Of a DNA stretch of 64,000 bases, positions 1 to 10,821 are shown one piece after another. How positions within the stretch are numbered: position 1 is the first letter of the stretch; each line of letters opens with the position of its first letter. The stretch is from Plumapathes pennacea (taxonomy: Eukaryota; Cnidaria; Anthozoa; Antipatharia; Myriopathidae). The stretch is from NCBI GenBank assembly GCA_964036295.1, contig OZ038463.1:36149678-36213677 (forward strand), written 5' to 3'. The translations under genes and the position numbers were made by a program. Under the pieces are notes generated by a model. That model was not told the origin of the DNA. It worked only from the letters and a program-made list of their open reading frames with translations, and did not search any database.

Positions 1-173
1 ACGTCACTTGCTTTGGTCAGCGTTCGTCGCCATTAAGAAAAATTTCACATTGTACACTACAATTTTTTTGTTATCAATTTTGCCAATTCTTCTCTATTAG
101 TGCAACGTTTTATCATCACAGTTCGGCTTGCTTTGGGGGAATAAGCCACAAGTTTCATCGCATGACGGAAATA

Positions 174-1545
174 GTTGATTCACTACTTTTGCGAAGTCCA
201 GGCGCCGTTGTACTAAGTTGTTCGAGCTAAAAGGCCAACGACAGAAAAATTGTCGCCGGAAAAGCAAATTTTGTTTGCAAATCGCCTAACCCCAAACTGA
301 TTGGCTGGGACCACAGAGAAATGACTGCACATTACAAACATTCTTTTTAAACATACTTTAATAATGGCATCTCTGCAACATCAAAATAATTCAAACCCAT
401 GCTATCTTTTATCAAACACTCGACTTACGGACAACATAAGATGTAATCATAGGAGCAGTCAGATAAACATGCATATAAAGCCGTTAATCAATCACTATTA
501 CGCTGAGTCTATTTTTGAGGAAACTCCATCATAGAGTGGTAGCTTCTTTTCCTTCCAGATTGTGTATTGAGCCCGGGAACTCGGGAAGCCCCACGCGCGT
601 AGCCAACACTTCTGCGCGTAGCCGGCCAACACCTCGCTCTCGCTATTTGGCACTCGCTAGACAATCTGGAAGGAAAAGGAAGGACTGCTTGCAGTCCACT
701 AGTACGTGTTTCAGCCCGCGAGGATGGTTCCTCCTCTTGTCGTGCAAATCAAACTTCAAACTAAATCAAGACCACCAGCTGTGGCACCAGCGCCTGGGTT
801 TCAGTGGGGATGGCTGTGTGGAACACAATATAACATTTCGTTAGTTAACTTAAGTGAGTTTGCCTCGCTTTTCCCGTTGTATGCTGCACTATATGATACT
901 GTCCTTAGTCGAGATTTTCAGGGTTGTACATTGTCTTGTGCTGCTGTATTGTGCTGTATTGAAATATAATATTGCCCCGGGTGCTGAACGTTCTGTGTTG
1001 CAATGCTATCCAGTCTTGCGCAGTATTGTAATATAACATTGCCTAAAGTTGTGTTATTCTGCGATGTAAATGATGATATGATGCACTGTGTTCAGTACTT
1101 GGTTCTCATCTTGTGCACTGTGTGTTGCTGTGCTGTACTGTACAATACCGTCGTCTTATATGTTACACGCAATGTGTATGTTATGCGTCCCGTTTTTGTT
1201 CTAGCCCACTGGTGGGCGGGGCTGTCAGTGGGATGGAATATCAACAAACTGTAGAAAGAAGACAGATTTTGGAAGGAAATACCGTTTGCGTTGCCTCCCT
1301 GGGTGAAAAACCTACCACCGGTTCAGACCCCTTCATCACGGATTCTTTCCACTACCCTAGACCGCTTGGGCACTGAATCAGTACGTTTTGTTTCGTTTTT
1401 CTGCGCCGTCTGCTGAACAGTGTAGCGTGAATGTATCTTGCTGTACTGTGAACTGTATTCCTCCATCTTTCCACATTACTTACCTTATCCAACGAAAACA
1501 TCAGGCATCTTCTTCAAATATCCGCCAAGAGTAGTTATTATCTGA
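174..1545. repeat. Left member of a duplicated block (partner about 7838-9205)
   Basis: This stretch matches 7838-9205 in the same orientation, beginning at the shared words cactacttttgcgaagtcc and running through a GT/AT-rich region of degenerate tgctgta words around 880-1180. The duplication continues rightwards, after a local difference, through the furin-like exon at 1853-2044 (partner 9335-9525). Part of it, next to BEL/Pao integrase sequence in the right copy, may be the end of a BEL/Pao element, but no clear LTR boundary is visible. No convincing gene lies between 1 and 1800. Confidence 0.7.
545..679. repeat. Short inverted-repeat element, candidate MITE
   Basis: The left end reads tcttttccttccagattgt and the right end acaatctggaaggaaaagga, which are near-perfect reverse complements about 100 bp apart. 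The same structure sits at 8194-8330 in the duplicated block. No coding sequence. Target-site duplications are not clear. Confidence 0.5.
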
Positions 1546-1629
1546 GATCCAGGAAGCTCTGCGAAATGTTACAACTTCTCAACACAAGTCGGACAAAGAC
1601 CACAAAGTGTCGCCCAAGCTTAAGATAAA

Positions 1630-1797
1630 AATTCTCCCAACCATAACATAAGAAAATGTATGAGTGATGAAAAGAGAATTTATTCTTTAATCAGCTGTCA
1701 TTTGAGCAAGGTGTCAAATGCGAAATTCTCCATATTTTATGATATACCTCTGGTAGGAGATTGAAAAGAGAAAATTGAAGTTGATCACTCTTGGGAG
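1630..1797. repeat. Interspersed repeat of about 165 bp, second copy at 62730-62893
   Basis: The stretch starting near attctcccaaccataacata and ending near gatcactcttgggag recurs with small differences at 62730-62893 inside an intron of the F5/8C gene, same orientation. It is missing from the otherwise homologous block at about 9205-9245, so it is an insertion here or was lost there. Family unknown. Confidence 0.65.
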
Positions 1798-1852
1798 TTC
1801 TTTTAGTTTGATCGTCCGGGCTTCAGAAAAACTGTAAAGGCCCTATACTTAC

Positions 1853-4800
1853 TGTCGGGTCGGCAGGCGGGACCAAACTTGGTGGTCTCGGGCGTAAACC
1901 CTTCTGGACACTCCGTTACACAGTCAATGCTTGGTTTACCAAAACGGAATTGAGGTTTGCGTTTGTTGCTAAGCAACGCAAACGAACCTTCTGCGCACCT
2001 GACACATTTACCCATTACGCATGCGCCGCAGTTTTGAGCACAATCTGTTGAATCGAAAAATAAAAATGCAAAAGTGTAACCCTTTATATAAAAAAAATCT
2101 GTTTCTTTTCTGTGCGTTTGCTCCTTTGTTTCTGTCTATATTTCTGTCTTCTATCTTTCATTTATCTCTCTCTGTTGGTCTGTTTTCTGTCGCAAAGAAA
2201 AGAACCCGGATACGCTTTTTCACAATAATATATTTTGTAGTTAGCTCACTCACCGGTTCTCACACAAATTGATCCCCAGGGTTTTTTGACAGGCTTGGTT
2301 CCTTTCGGACACTCAGTCACACAAGTTTTGTTAAAGAAACGACACGTAGGTTTGCTGCATGGTACCTCAAAGGTTCCGTTTGCACACTTCACGCATCTGT
2401 CCCTCATACAGAAGCCACAGTTTGGCGCGCAATCTGTTGGATTGTGGAGTGAAAAAAAAGGATTAAATTCGCCTGTCATACACATCTGACTGTCCGGAGT
2501 CTCCTTTGTACGTTATTTTTCTGTCTTTTCCAGCGTCCTTGACGTGCTCCTCTCTGTCTCTCTGTATATTTCTATATGTCTGTCTGTCTATTTCTGTGTG
2601 TGTGTCCCCGTGTTTCCGTGTCTTTGTTTCTCACTGTCTTCTAGTATTCAGAATACTCTAAAGCGAAGTACTACTTGTCTCCTTATTTTCGAAAAGCACG
2701 GCCAATCCTCGGGTCATATTTCTCAATCTTCTACGGTCCGCTTTCGAGTGCACATTTTTGGCAAAATATTGAGTGCAGATGACAGTATTCAGGACAGTAG
2801 CCGCGGTCCTGTTAACTCGCAGATTAATATAATAACATCTCTTCAAATGACGGGAGAATTGATTGTTCTTTTCAACATTCTCTCACCGGTTTTCAAACAG
2901 ATGCCGCCAATCCAAGGTTTCTTGATAGGCTTGGTTCCCTTCGGACACTCAGTCACACAGGTTTTGTTGTCGAAACGACCCCGAGTTTTGCTGGGCACCT
3001 GAAAGGTTCCCTTTGCACACTTGACGCATCTGTCCTCCATGCAGAAGCCACAGTTTGGTGCGCAATCTGATGGATTGTGAGGTGAAAAAATTATTATATT
3101 CTCGAGCAAAGAACCGGAGGGGGGGGGGGGGGGGGGGGGGGTTGGGGGGGTGGGGGGCAAGTCATATATACGAGTCCCAAAGGGTCTTAGTAAAAAAATA
3201 AGGCTCAGACAAAAACTAAATCAGATACGTCTGAGGCACACGGTTTAGCCGTACGTACCAGTTTTCAGACAGATGCCGCCAACCCAAGGTTTCTTGACAG
3301 GCTTGGTCCCTTTAGGACACTCAGTCACACAAGTTTTGTTGTCGAAACGACGCCGAGTTTTGCTGGGCACCTGAAAAGTTCCGTTTGCACACTTAACGCA
3401 TCTGTCCTCCATGCAGAAGCCACAGTTTGGTGCGCAATCTGTTGAATTGTGGGGTGAAAAAATTATTATATTCTCGAGCAAAGAATCGGGGGGGGGGGGG
3501 GGGGAGGAGGAATGGGAGGTGTGGGGAGGAGGGAGGGGAAACTCAAACATATGAGCCCCAAAGGGTATCGTTTTCAATCTTTTCAGCTTGAAATAAATAT
3601 CGATTTTGTTTCGTTTTTCTTAGTGAAAACATAAGGCTCTGAGAAAAACTAAACCAGATGCGTCTGGAGCAAACGTTTAGCTTACGTACCAGTTTTCACA
3701 CAAACGCTGCCAACCCAAGGTTTCTTGAACGGCTTGGTTCCTTTAGGACACTGCGCTTCACAGGATTTAATAAAGGGTTTTCCAAATCGAGAAGTGGTGG
3801 ACAACACGCCAAAGAAACCATCCTTGCATTTGAAGCACGGGCCTTTCGACGGGAAACATTTCTCACAGTTGGGGATTCTTTTGCATACTGCGGCAAAGAA
3901 TTGCCCATCAATACAGTAAAAAAAAAACATACATACACGCACGAGAGTGTTCACCCAGAGAGCTTTGCATTGAGTAATGAAAATGAGAAAAACAACTACC
4001 GCACATCAGTGGTTTCTGTTATCCTGGAGCGAAAACCTCTGTCGGATGGAACAAACTGCTGTGCGATAGTTGTTTTTTTCATTTTCATTACTCAGTGACC
4101 TTCTGCGACCTTAGAGCTTCTAAAGTCTATCTATTCGCTGGAGGTGCGCATGTAATATGGCGTTGCGATCGAGTATTGGAAACTTTCTGCAAATCGCAAG
4201 GTTTGTGACAATATTTCATATACCGTACGTCCTTTATTTCTCGGCGCCAAGATCGTATGCGCGAGTGACTTAGCGTGTCGACTAAAAGGAGGGCACAATC
4301 GAAGTTTTCTGGGTGGACACTCTCGTGAACGGACAGCTCTACTTACGAACGCTTCTGCGAACACCGTTTTTAAACAGAGTTTTTAAAAACTCTGGCTCAG
4401 TCAGACTATGTATTTTATTACACATTCTAGTAAGCGGACAGTTCCGGTGACGGACAATTTCTGCTTCCCAAGGGTATACGCTTATGGGAGCTTTAACTAA
4501 CTTCACTCCCAGCGCTTGGCAGTGACCGAGTCGGCTGTACACTCTTCCATTTATATTAGGTCGTCATTCTCCTCATTTCATTTCGTTTCATTTCGTTTCG
4601 GTTTCGGTTTCGGTTTCGTTTCGTTTCGTTTCGTTTCGCAAAATACAGTAAAACAGACTATACCTGGCCCACCACCGTGATGTTTGTGGTGGTGCTTGCC
4701 ATGATGGCCATGGTGTCTTCGTCGACCTCCGTGATGTCTGCGATGGTGTCTGCCGTGATGGCCATGTTTTCCCCACTGAGGTTTCGATGGTTTGCCTTCG

Positions 4801-4952
4801 TCGTCATCGTCATCATCATCACCATCATCAACGTCTTGCTGGCCGTCTTTCCTCACTGGCCATTCTTCCTCATACTCGTCCTCGGCATGAACGTAGTTCA
4901 CGTGCAAGAAGAGTGCGAACAGGACAAGCGAAAGTAGGAGAAACTTGTTCAT
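1853..4952 (-). CDS. Secreted acidic/His-rich protein with furin-like cysteine-rich repeats (gene 1, 3' end outside window)
   Basis: Unnamed gene read right to left. Exons: 4952-4664, 3887-3690, 3438-3259, 3066-2887, 2433-2254, 2044-1853; each has an AG acceptor and GT donor, and all junctions are phase 1, giving 406 codons in one frame. The start is the ATG at 4952 because it opens a clean signal peptide (MNKFLLLSLVLFALFLHV...VHA). Next come an acidic stretch with a run of Asp (about residues 24-55) and a His/Gly/Arg-rich stretch (about 58-96). Five furin-like repeats follow, pattern C-x3-C-x2-C-x4-C-x2-C...C-x3-C-P-x-G...C, similar to the FU repeats of R-spondins and insulin-receptor-type proteins. 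Inference: an extracellular protein that may bind metal or calcium through its N-terminus. After 1853 an exon must follow, since the last donor is good and no stop is reached. No published match is recognised. Confidence 0.75.
3117..3141. repeat. Poly-G tract beside an FU exon
   Basis: A run of about 20 G lies in the intron just upstream of the FU exon at 3066-2887. The same context (ctcgagcaaagaa then a G run) recurs at 3487-3504 and 23224-23241, showing that each FU exon was copied with its intron flank. Confidence 0.8.
3971..4094. repeat. Fold-back MITE with about 28-bp inverted ends
   Basis: Starts tgagtaatgaaaatgagaaa and ends with its near-exact reverse complement (tttcattttcattactca); the middle is about 65 bp. 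It lies in intron 1 of gene 1, and duplicated copies are at 17593-17716 and 23692-23815, each just upstream of the matching exon relic. Confidence 0.75.
4296..4498. repeat. TA-type MITE (Tc1/mariner- or pogo-like), copy 1
   Basis: Same family as 17917-18099, 24016-24198 and 54399-54585. The shared core has the words gacactcgtaagcggacag, cttctgcgaacacc, ctagtaagcggacagttccgg and ctgcttccca. The three better copies are bounded by CA(G/T)T...AACTG with flanking TA. This copy is the most decayed. Confidence 0.6.
4577..4640. repeat. Pentanucleotide/hexanucleotide microsatellite (TTTCG/GGTTTC)n
   Basis: Uninterrupted ttcgtttcatttcggtttcg-type repeats about 25 bp beyond the donor of the signal-peptide exon of gene 1 (in its intron). 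On the coding strand it reads (CGAAA)n. Confidence 0.85.
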
Positions 4953-5335
4953 GTTGCTGCGATGTTCGTCTCGGAGTCTCGGGGTCTTTTGGGTTGTCAA
5001 AATAATCTGCTCTCCTTGTGTATTGTTTTGCACGTGACAGGCTTTTGATGACAAGTTTCCGGTGTTGACAGGGTTGGCATCCAAAGTAGTCAGAAGACAA
5101 AGGAACTATTGATGTGCTGTTTCACGAGCCTTGCTCTACTTGTCGACGTTTCCTCAAAGTCGGGCAGTGGAATCAGGAGACTCATCGACAGCTCACTCGA
5201 CACTTGTTGACTTTCTTTTCGGATTGTAAGTAATGAAAAATTTATTACGTAATCATGACGCAGCACTATAAATCCGGGGGGGTACTCAATAGGGGAGTAC
5301 CCCCCCCCCCCGGGTATAAATCCCCCCGACCTTGA

Positions 5336-5640
5336 CATCGGACTCCTGCGCCATCACAAGCCTTTGCCCCGCCCACATTCCACCTTTCCGAGTTTGCCGC
5401 CGATGTGCCCCAAAATCACTGCATCCCGCTTAGTATAACTCTTTTCTTTCTCATCTCCACACCTTCCAGTTTCCTACGCTAGTCGATTGATGCGTTCCCT
5501 TTTGCATCCCAGGTTAATCTTGGTACGCGCGATTTAATAGACACTGTAGACAGCATGAGATCATTTCAGTATGGGCGGCATTTGTTAGTTCGGGCAAAGA
5601 TCCAAGCTGGTCATTGCATTGGGATGAAACCGTTTTGAAC
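5336..5640. repeat. 5' flank of gene 1, block shared with 26.66-27.33 and 28.24-28.33 kb
   Basis: The stretch from catcggactcctgcgccatc to gatccaagctgg occurs in pieces at 26664-26770, 27127-27335 and 28238-28330. It belongs to the larger duplication that pairs about 4.8-7.1 kb with 26.2-30.4 kb. A C-run/G-run palindrome lies at 5275-5328. No gene seen between 4953 and 5917. Confidence 0.65.
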
Positions 5641-5917
5641 CGTGATACTTCCGCCCGAAGACGGAGCCTTGATAAAGTAGGTGTCACGCAGATGCCATGT
5701 TCAGGTCGAAGAACATCGTGGTTTACTTAGCGTTTCGCTTGGTGTTCTCCCCACAAAGGACCGCGCTCTTGCCACATCACGGTTTCAGTTCGATTTCGAT
5801 CCGTTTTTATCTTGTAAAAACACAGCCAAAGTGGATCGTGGTTCGGTTACTGTGTTAACTCTAACGGGAAAATTGAAACCGCTCCGTCACCTTCTTCGAG
5901 TTAAGCAAACAAGGCGT

Positions 5918-5990
5918 GCCCGGTTAGCTCAGTCGGTAGAGCATGGGACTCTTAATCCCAGGGTCGAGGGTTCGAGCCCCTCATCGGGCG
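5918..5990 (+). tRNA. tRNA-Lys (anticodon CTT)
   Basis: The 73-nt stretch folds as a full cloverleaf. The acceptor arms GCCCGGT and ATCGGGC pair with discriminator G. The D arm contains the box A word TAGCTCAGTCGG. The anticodon stem TGGGA/TCCCA holds loop CTCTTAA with anticodon CTT. The T arm is GAGGG-TTCGAGC-CCCTC (box B). No intron and no encoded CCA, as expected for a eukaryotic nuclear tRNA gene. A damaged copy is at 28556-28612. Confidence 0.95.
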
Positions 5991-6094
5991 ACTGGTCTTT
6001 TCTTTTTCCTTGTTTCTGGTTTTGTTCTGTTGGGCAATTTATCTATAACACTCGGCGGGTAGTGCACGGATAACTGCTTCTTTGGCCAAAATGT

Positions 6095-7085
6095 AATTTT
6101 GTAGGAACAAAGAGAGATTACTTAGCAGTCGCTGGTTTTTACGGGTAGTAAAAAGTACCTTGCTACTGCACATGATTATGAAAGTGGCTTATTGGTATTT
6201 TGCTTTCCAGCCGCTGATTGGTTAAAACCATTTTTGCAAACCCGCGAAAGCGCAATCGGGGGTCGGACGAGTGCATTGTACGTCGCCCCCCACTCACCCC
6301 TCCCATGCTTCACCTTCGTGTAATCCTCATTTCAATTGACTATCTCACAATAGGACCACCACAACAGCTTATCTAAAAAATAATATATTAATTCTATAAA
6401 ACTAATTATTTACAGGTAGTCACTATAAACGTAATTTTGCTTAGTTAATACCGGACTAAGTTGCAGCATGCACGTTCTACAAAAAGCATAAACTATAACT
6501 TCAATTTGTCAATTATGCCACACTTAGCTTTTTTTTCAAATATCACTCATCTTGTAACGGTACAAATTTGCAGTTTGATTGCTGACGCAAACATGTTTGA
6601 ACATTTCTGAACCCTCCATGTGGCTTGCAGGTCCGGCAAGTTTTTTCCAAAACTGTGGCCAAAGTGAGTCACTCCATGCAGGAGATACAATGTGTATTCT
6701 GTATTTCTAAGACAGTCATTTTGCAAGGGAAGAGTTATCAAACAAACATCAATCAGCTCATCGGCATTAACCCAAACTTCATCAGTCGAGACGAACAGTA
6801 TGTCTGCATGCTTTTCGCCTCACTCAAGCCCTTTCTAGCTCTGCTACTGTGTACGCAAAAAGGAACCTACGAGCATTTTTACGAATTGTTCTCAATTGTT
6901 GCTCAAATCTCGCAATCACAAGTCGAGATGAAAAGCTGGCGGTGCCTAATTCAAGCCATTTCCTCTGATACTGTGTATAGAAAACGGAAGGCACAAGTAT
7001 CTTTGCGCTTTACCCTCTAAGTCGTCTCTCAAATCTCGTCATTGATTAACAGCCTGGCTACTTAGTGTTGTTGTTTCTTGCCTTA
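6095..7085. pseudogene. Duplicated 3' end and 3' flank of the sirtuin gene
   Basis: This stretch matches 29345-30416 in the same orientation (shared words: gtaccttgctactgc, gaccaccacaacagctta, ttgattaacagcctggctac, cttgccttac). The partner is the 3' flank and the last codons of the sirtuin gene, so this is a copied gene tail with no sirtuin core. In the partner the sequence includes the final KARSNNK-stop; here those codons are altered. The ORFs inside it (for example 6625-7020) are not supported as genes. Confidence 0.75.
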
Positions 7086-7159
7086 CCCATGAATGCAACC
7101 AATGCAAAAGAAGAAGAAACAGGAGGGCCATTCGGATTATGACCCCTCTCTCGAAACCC

Positions 7160-7840
7160 AGACTTGGTTATACCATGCGCCCCTTCAATCAGTCCGTTTA
7201 CTACCGTGCAAGGACGTGGGAAACGCCGACAGAAGAGATGGCTGTGCCTATTTACCTGCCTAGCGACCCGTGCAGTTCACCTAGAAATGGCCTGGGGACT
7301 GGACACTGACGCCTTCCTGAACGCCTTTGCCCGTTTTACTAATAGACGAGGGATTCCACGAGAAATGATCAGTGACCGAGGAACTAACTTTGTCGGTGCC
7401 GTCAGTGAGATCAAAGAGTTGCTGGATCAAGTGGACCAAGAAGCGAATCAAAGGCAAACGGCGCACAAAGCTGTGAAATGGAGTTTCAATCCCCGGCCGC
7501 TCCACACTTCGGTGGAGCTCACGAAATTATGGTGAAAGCTGCCAAGAAGGCTGTCTATGGGGTCTTGGGTAACAATGATGTCACCGACAAGGAGTTAATC
7601 ACTGTTTTCGCCGGAGCCGAAAGTCTTCTCAGGTCGCGTTCGTTGGCTTACCAGGCCTCTGATCCTCTAGATGATGTGCCGTCAACACCAAATCATTTTC
7701 TGCATGGTCAAATGGGTGGTAACTTCGCCCCTGAGACAGTTGACACAACGGAGTTCCATCCCCGGAAACGTTGGCGAAAGGTCGAAGAGCTGCTTTCGCA
7801 ATTTTGGCATAGATGGATCAAAGAGTACCTGCACATGCTG
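7160..7840 (+). mobile_element. BEL/Pao retrotransposon fossil, integrase region
   Basis: The translated sequence shows an integrase core typical of BEL/Pao elements (TCLATRAVHLE, a later ISDRGTNF motif, and ALF-type downstream words), followed by the C-terminal region ending in FWHRWIKEYL. Only the 3' part of pol is present, and it abuts the duplicated block beginning at 7838. It is broken, with a few breaks, and the rest of the element is missing. Confidence 0.8.
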
Positions 7841-9205
7841 AGTCACTACTTTTGCGAAGTCCAGGCGCCGTTGTACTTCGAGCTAAAAAGCCTACGACAG
7901 AAGAATTGTCGCCGGAAAAACAAATTTGTTTGCGAATCGTCTAACCCCAAGCTGATTGGCTGGGACCACAGAGAAATGCACAGTACAAACATTCTTTTAA
8001 ACATACTTTAATAATGGTATCTTTGCAACATCAAAATAATTCAAACCCGTACTATCTTTTATCAAACACTCGACTTACAGACAACATAACATGTGATAGG
8101 AGTCAGATAAACATGCATATAAAGCTGCTAATCAATCAGTATTACGCTGAGTCTATTTTTGAGGCATTTCAAACTCTATCTTAGGGTGATAACTCCTTTT
8201 CCCTCCAGATCGTGTAGCGAGCCTGAGAAGCCCCACAATTCCGCGCGCGTAGCAAACACTTCTGCGCGTAGCCGGCCAACACCTCGCTCTCGCTATTTGG
8301 CACTCGCTAGACAATCTGGAAGGAAAAGGAAGGACTGCTCGCAGTCTACTAGTTTGTGCTACAGCCGAGGAGGGTTCCTCCTATTGTCGTGCAAATCAAA
8401 CTTCAAACTAAATCAAGATCACCACTTGTGACATCAACGCCTGGGTTTCAGTGGGGATGGCTGTGTGGAACACAATATAACATTTCCTTATTTAACTTGA
8501 GTGAGTTTGCCTCGCTTTTCCCGTTGTATGCTGCACTATATGATACTGTCCTTAGTCGAGATTTTCAGTGTTGTACATTGTCTTGTGCTGCTGTGTTGTG
8601 CTGTACTGAAATATAATATTGCCCCCGGTGCTGAACGTTCTGTGTTGCAATGCTATCCAGTCTTGCGCAGTATTGTAATATAATATTGCCTAAAGTTGTG
8701 TTATTCTGCGATGTATATGATGATATGATGCACTGTGTTCAGTACTGTTGCTGTGCTGTACTGTATAATACCGTCGTCCTGTATGTTACGCTGTTACGCG
8801 CAATGTGCATGTTATACGTCCCACTAGTGGGCGTGGCTGTGTGGTGGAATATCAAACTGTGAAAAAAAGATAGATTTTGGAAGAAAAAACCGTACGCATT
8901 GCCTCCCTGGGTGAAAAACCTACCACCGGTTCAGACCTTCATCACGGATTCTTTCCACTACCCTAGACCGCTCGGCCACTGAATCAGTACGTTCTGTTTT
9001 GCTTTTCTGTGTCGTGTGCTGAACAGTGTAGCGTGCATGCATCGTGCTGCACTGTGAACGGCCTTGTAGACTTGTAATGTGCCCTGGTGTCTATGTATTC
9101 CTCCATCTTTCCACATAACTTACCTTATCCATCGAAAACATCAGGCATCCTCAAAGTTTCTTCGCAAGAATACTTTTTATCTGAGATCCAGGAACCTCTG
9201 CAAAA
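7838..9205. repeat. Right member of the duplicated block (partner 174-1545)
   Basis: Same order of sequence blocks as 174-1545, including the inverted-repeat element (8194-8330) and the GT/AT-rich region with tgctgta words (about 8540-8800). Several short deletions separate the two copies, so the duplication is old compared with the 2.9-kb copies further right. Confidence 0.7.
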
Positions 9206-9334
9206 TGTCATAAAATGATTATCTGAACCCAGGAGAGTATCAGCAGTTCGTTTAGTTTGATCGTCCGGGCTTCAGAAAAATGTAAAGGCCCTATATTTAC
9301 TGTCGGGTCGGCAGGCAGGACCGAACTTGGTGGT

Positions 9335-9525
9335 CTAGGGCGTGAACCGCTCTGGGCACTCCGTCACACAAGCAATGCTTCGTTCACCAAAACGGAATTG
9401 AGGTTTGCGTTTGTTGCTAAGCAACGCAAACAAACCGTTTGCACACCTGACACATTTACCATAACGCATAAGCCGCAGTTTTGAGCGCAATATGTTGAAT
9501 CGAAAAAAACAAAAGTAAAAGTGTG
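9335..9525 (-). pseudogene. Degenerate copy of the last furin-like exon of gene 1
   Basis: Homologous to exon 2044-1853 (shared residues CVRCA, FALLSNKRKPQFRFG, CVTECPE). The acceptor AG is changed (ATTCAACAT instead of ATTCAACAG), the cysteine region at its start is altered, and the frame closes soon after the CVTECPE motif. To its right, at about 9650, sequence switches from the intron that precedes this exon to the intron that follows an ILEI exon, marking a recombination junction. Confidence 0.75.
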
Positions 9526-9814
9526 ACCCTTCATACAAAGAAAAATGTTTCTGTCTCTTTTCTGTGCATTTGCTCCTTTTGTGCCTTTCTATTTTTCTAT
9601 CTTCTATCTTTCTTTTATCTCTCTCTGTTGGTTTGTTTTCTGCCGTTTTCTGAGTAATTAGATGATTTTAAATCAGTTTCTGCACGTAAGCTCAGGCCTG
9701 TCAAAAATTCGCTTTTTCTATTTCAGATGGAAGGGGACCAGTTAATAAATATCTCGCGCTACTTAACATTACACAAAATTAGCAAGAACTTATTTTCAGG
9801 CAGTTACAGTTTAC

Positions 9815-10776
9815 CTTTCTTAGCGATTTGGACGTGCACCTCCGATGGCCCCTTACGCCTACACGCATGCACTTGCTTCACCCAGGAAGGTTTGGCACCA
9901 CATCCCTTGTATCCCACAAGCAACCACGAACCACGAAATACCGGTTTGACTGGATCAACAGCTCCCACGCTTCTAAGAGCAGCAACTGCGGCAGCGCTGA
10001 CGTGACGATTCGCTGAGTCCTTGACAGACACTAACACAATTGTGTCGTCTGGAAGACTTTGAATGAAACGACTCAATCCAAATCCAGATGCGCTCTCACC
10101 GTACGTGTCAAAAGTCCCAACCTGAAACACGCGCCCATATCTGTCCAGTGCAACCACGTTATGGCCTCTTCTCTATAGGACAAGAAAAAGATACGCTTTG
10201 ATTTTAACACAAGGGATGACAAGAATATCTTTAAGAACTTAGAGTATAACCCCGTTATCTCGGACCTTTTCTTTTTCTTTTATTAGCTGACAAGATTTTT
10301 CTTAAAACTCATCTCGTAAGACTTGAGTCTTCAAAGCTTCCAGACTTACATCCTATATCTATATGATATTATTTATGCAGGGGGTCACTAATTACGTATT
10401 TATTTGCATGCATTAAATGAAGTCCAGTTACCTTTTTCAACGTTTCCTACTTATACTTAGGACGATCTAGTTTAGTATTGAAACTAGAGCGGATGAAGAC
10501 ACTTGTGAGTGGCCAATTGAGGGATATGATTGACTAATCCTTGTGTTCCAGCACTTCAAACATATTCAGTACTTCATTATGCGACTATACTGAAATCAAA
10601 CTTTTCATTAGCAATTGTAGCTTGATTTTGGCGATAAACTTATCGCTGCTATGTGACATCATTTCTCACATTGGAGCTCTTGTCCACTCCGTCCACTTTA
10701 ATGATGGATAAGCCGGGGGGTTTGACTACACCAGAGTCATCATAGCCGCCTGACAGCATGTAGATGGCGATAACCT
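9815..10776 (-). CDS. ILEI/FAM3-type domain, copy 0 (two exons, partial gene)
   Basis: Exon i is 10776-10670 (acceptor CTACAG, donor AAT/GTGAG) and exon ii is 10172-9815 (acceptor CTATAG, donor AAAG/GTAAAC); joined they stay in frame. The product begins VIAIYMLSGG, passes IIKV-GVDKSSN, RRGHNVVALD and VGTFDTYG, and continues with FIQSLPDDTIVLVSVKDSA and ALRSVGAV. These are the landmarks of the ILEI (FAM3/PANDER-like) fold also found in TMEM2/CEMIP and POMGNT1. It differs from the three other copies by an extra cysteine in GYKGCGAKP and one in QVHAC, a possible added disulfide. No signal peptide or terminal exon is seen for this copy, so it is partial or a relic. Confidence 0.65.
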
Positions 10777-10821
10777 CTGTAGCGGAGAGCAAAGAAGCAC
10801 AATATCAGAATCATCACTGAA

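Noticed and set aside
4953-5084. Upstream ATG that would extend gene 1 by 44 codons
   Set aside because: It would bury the signal peptide; the ATG at 4952 gives a proper N-terminal signal sequence, and the same start is kept in the second copy (26392).
174-9205. A single full-length BEL/Pao element bounded by the two similar blocks
   Set aside because: The sequence between the blocks is host gene 1, the tRNA and duplicated flanks, not element coding sequence in order; segmental duplication explains the pair better.
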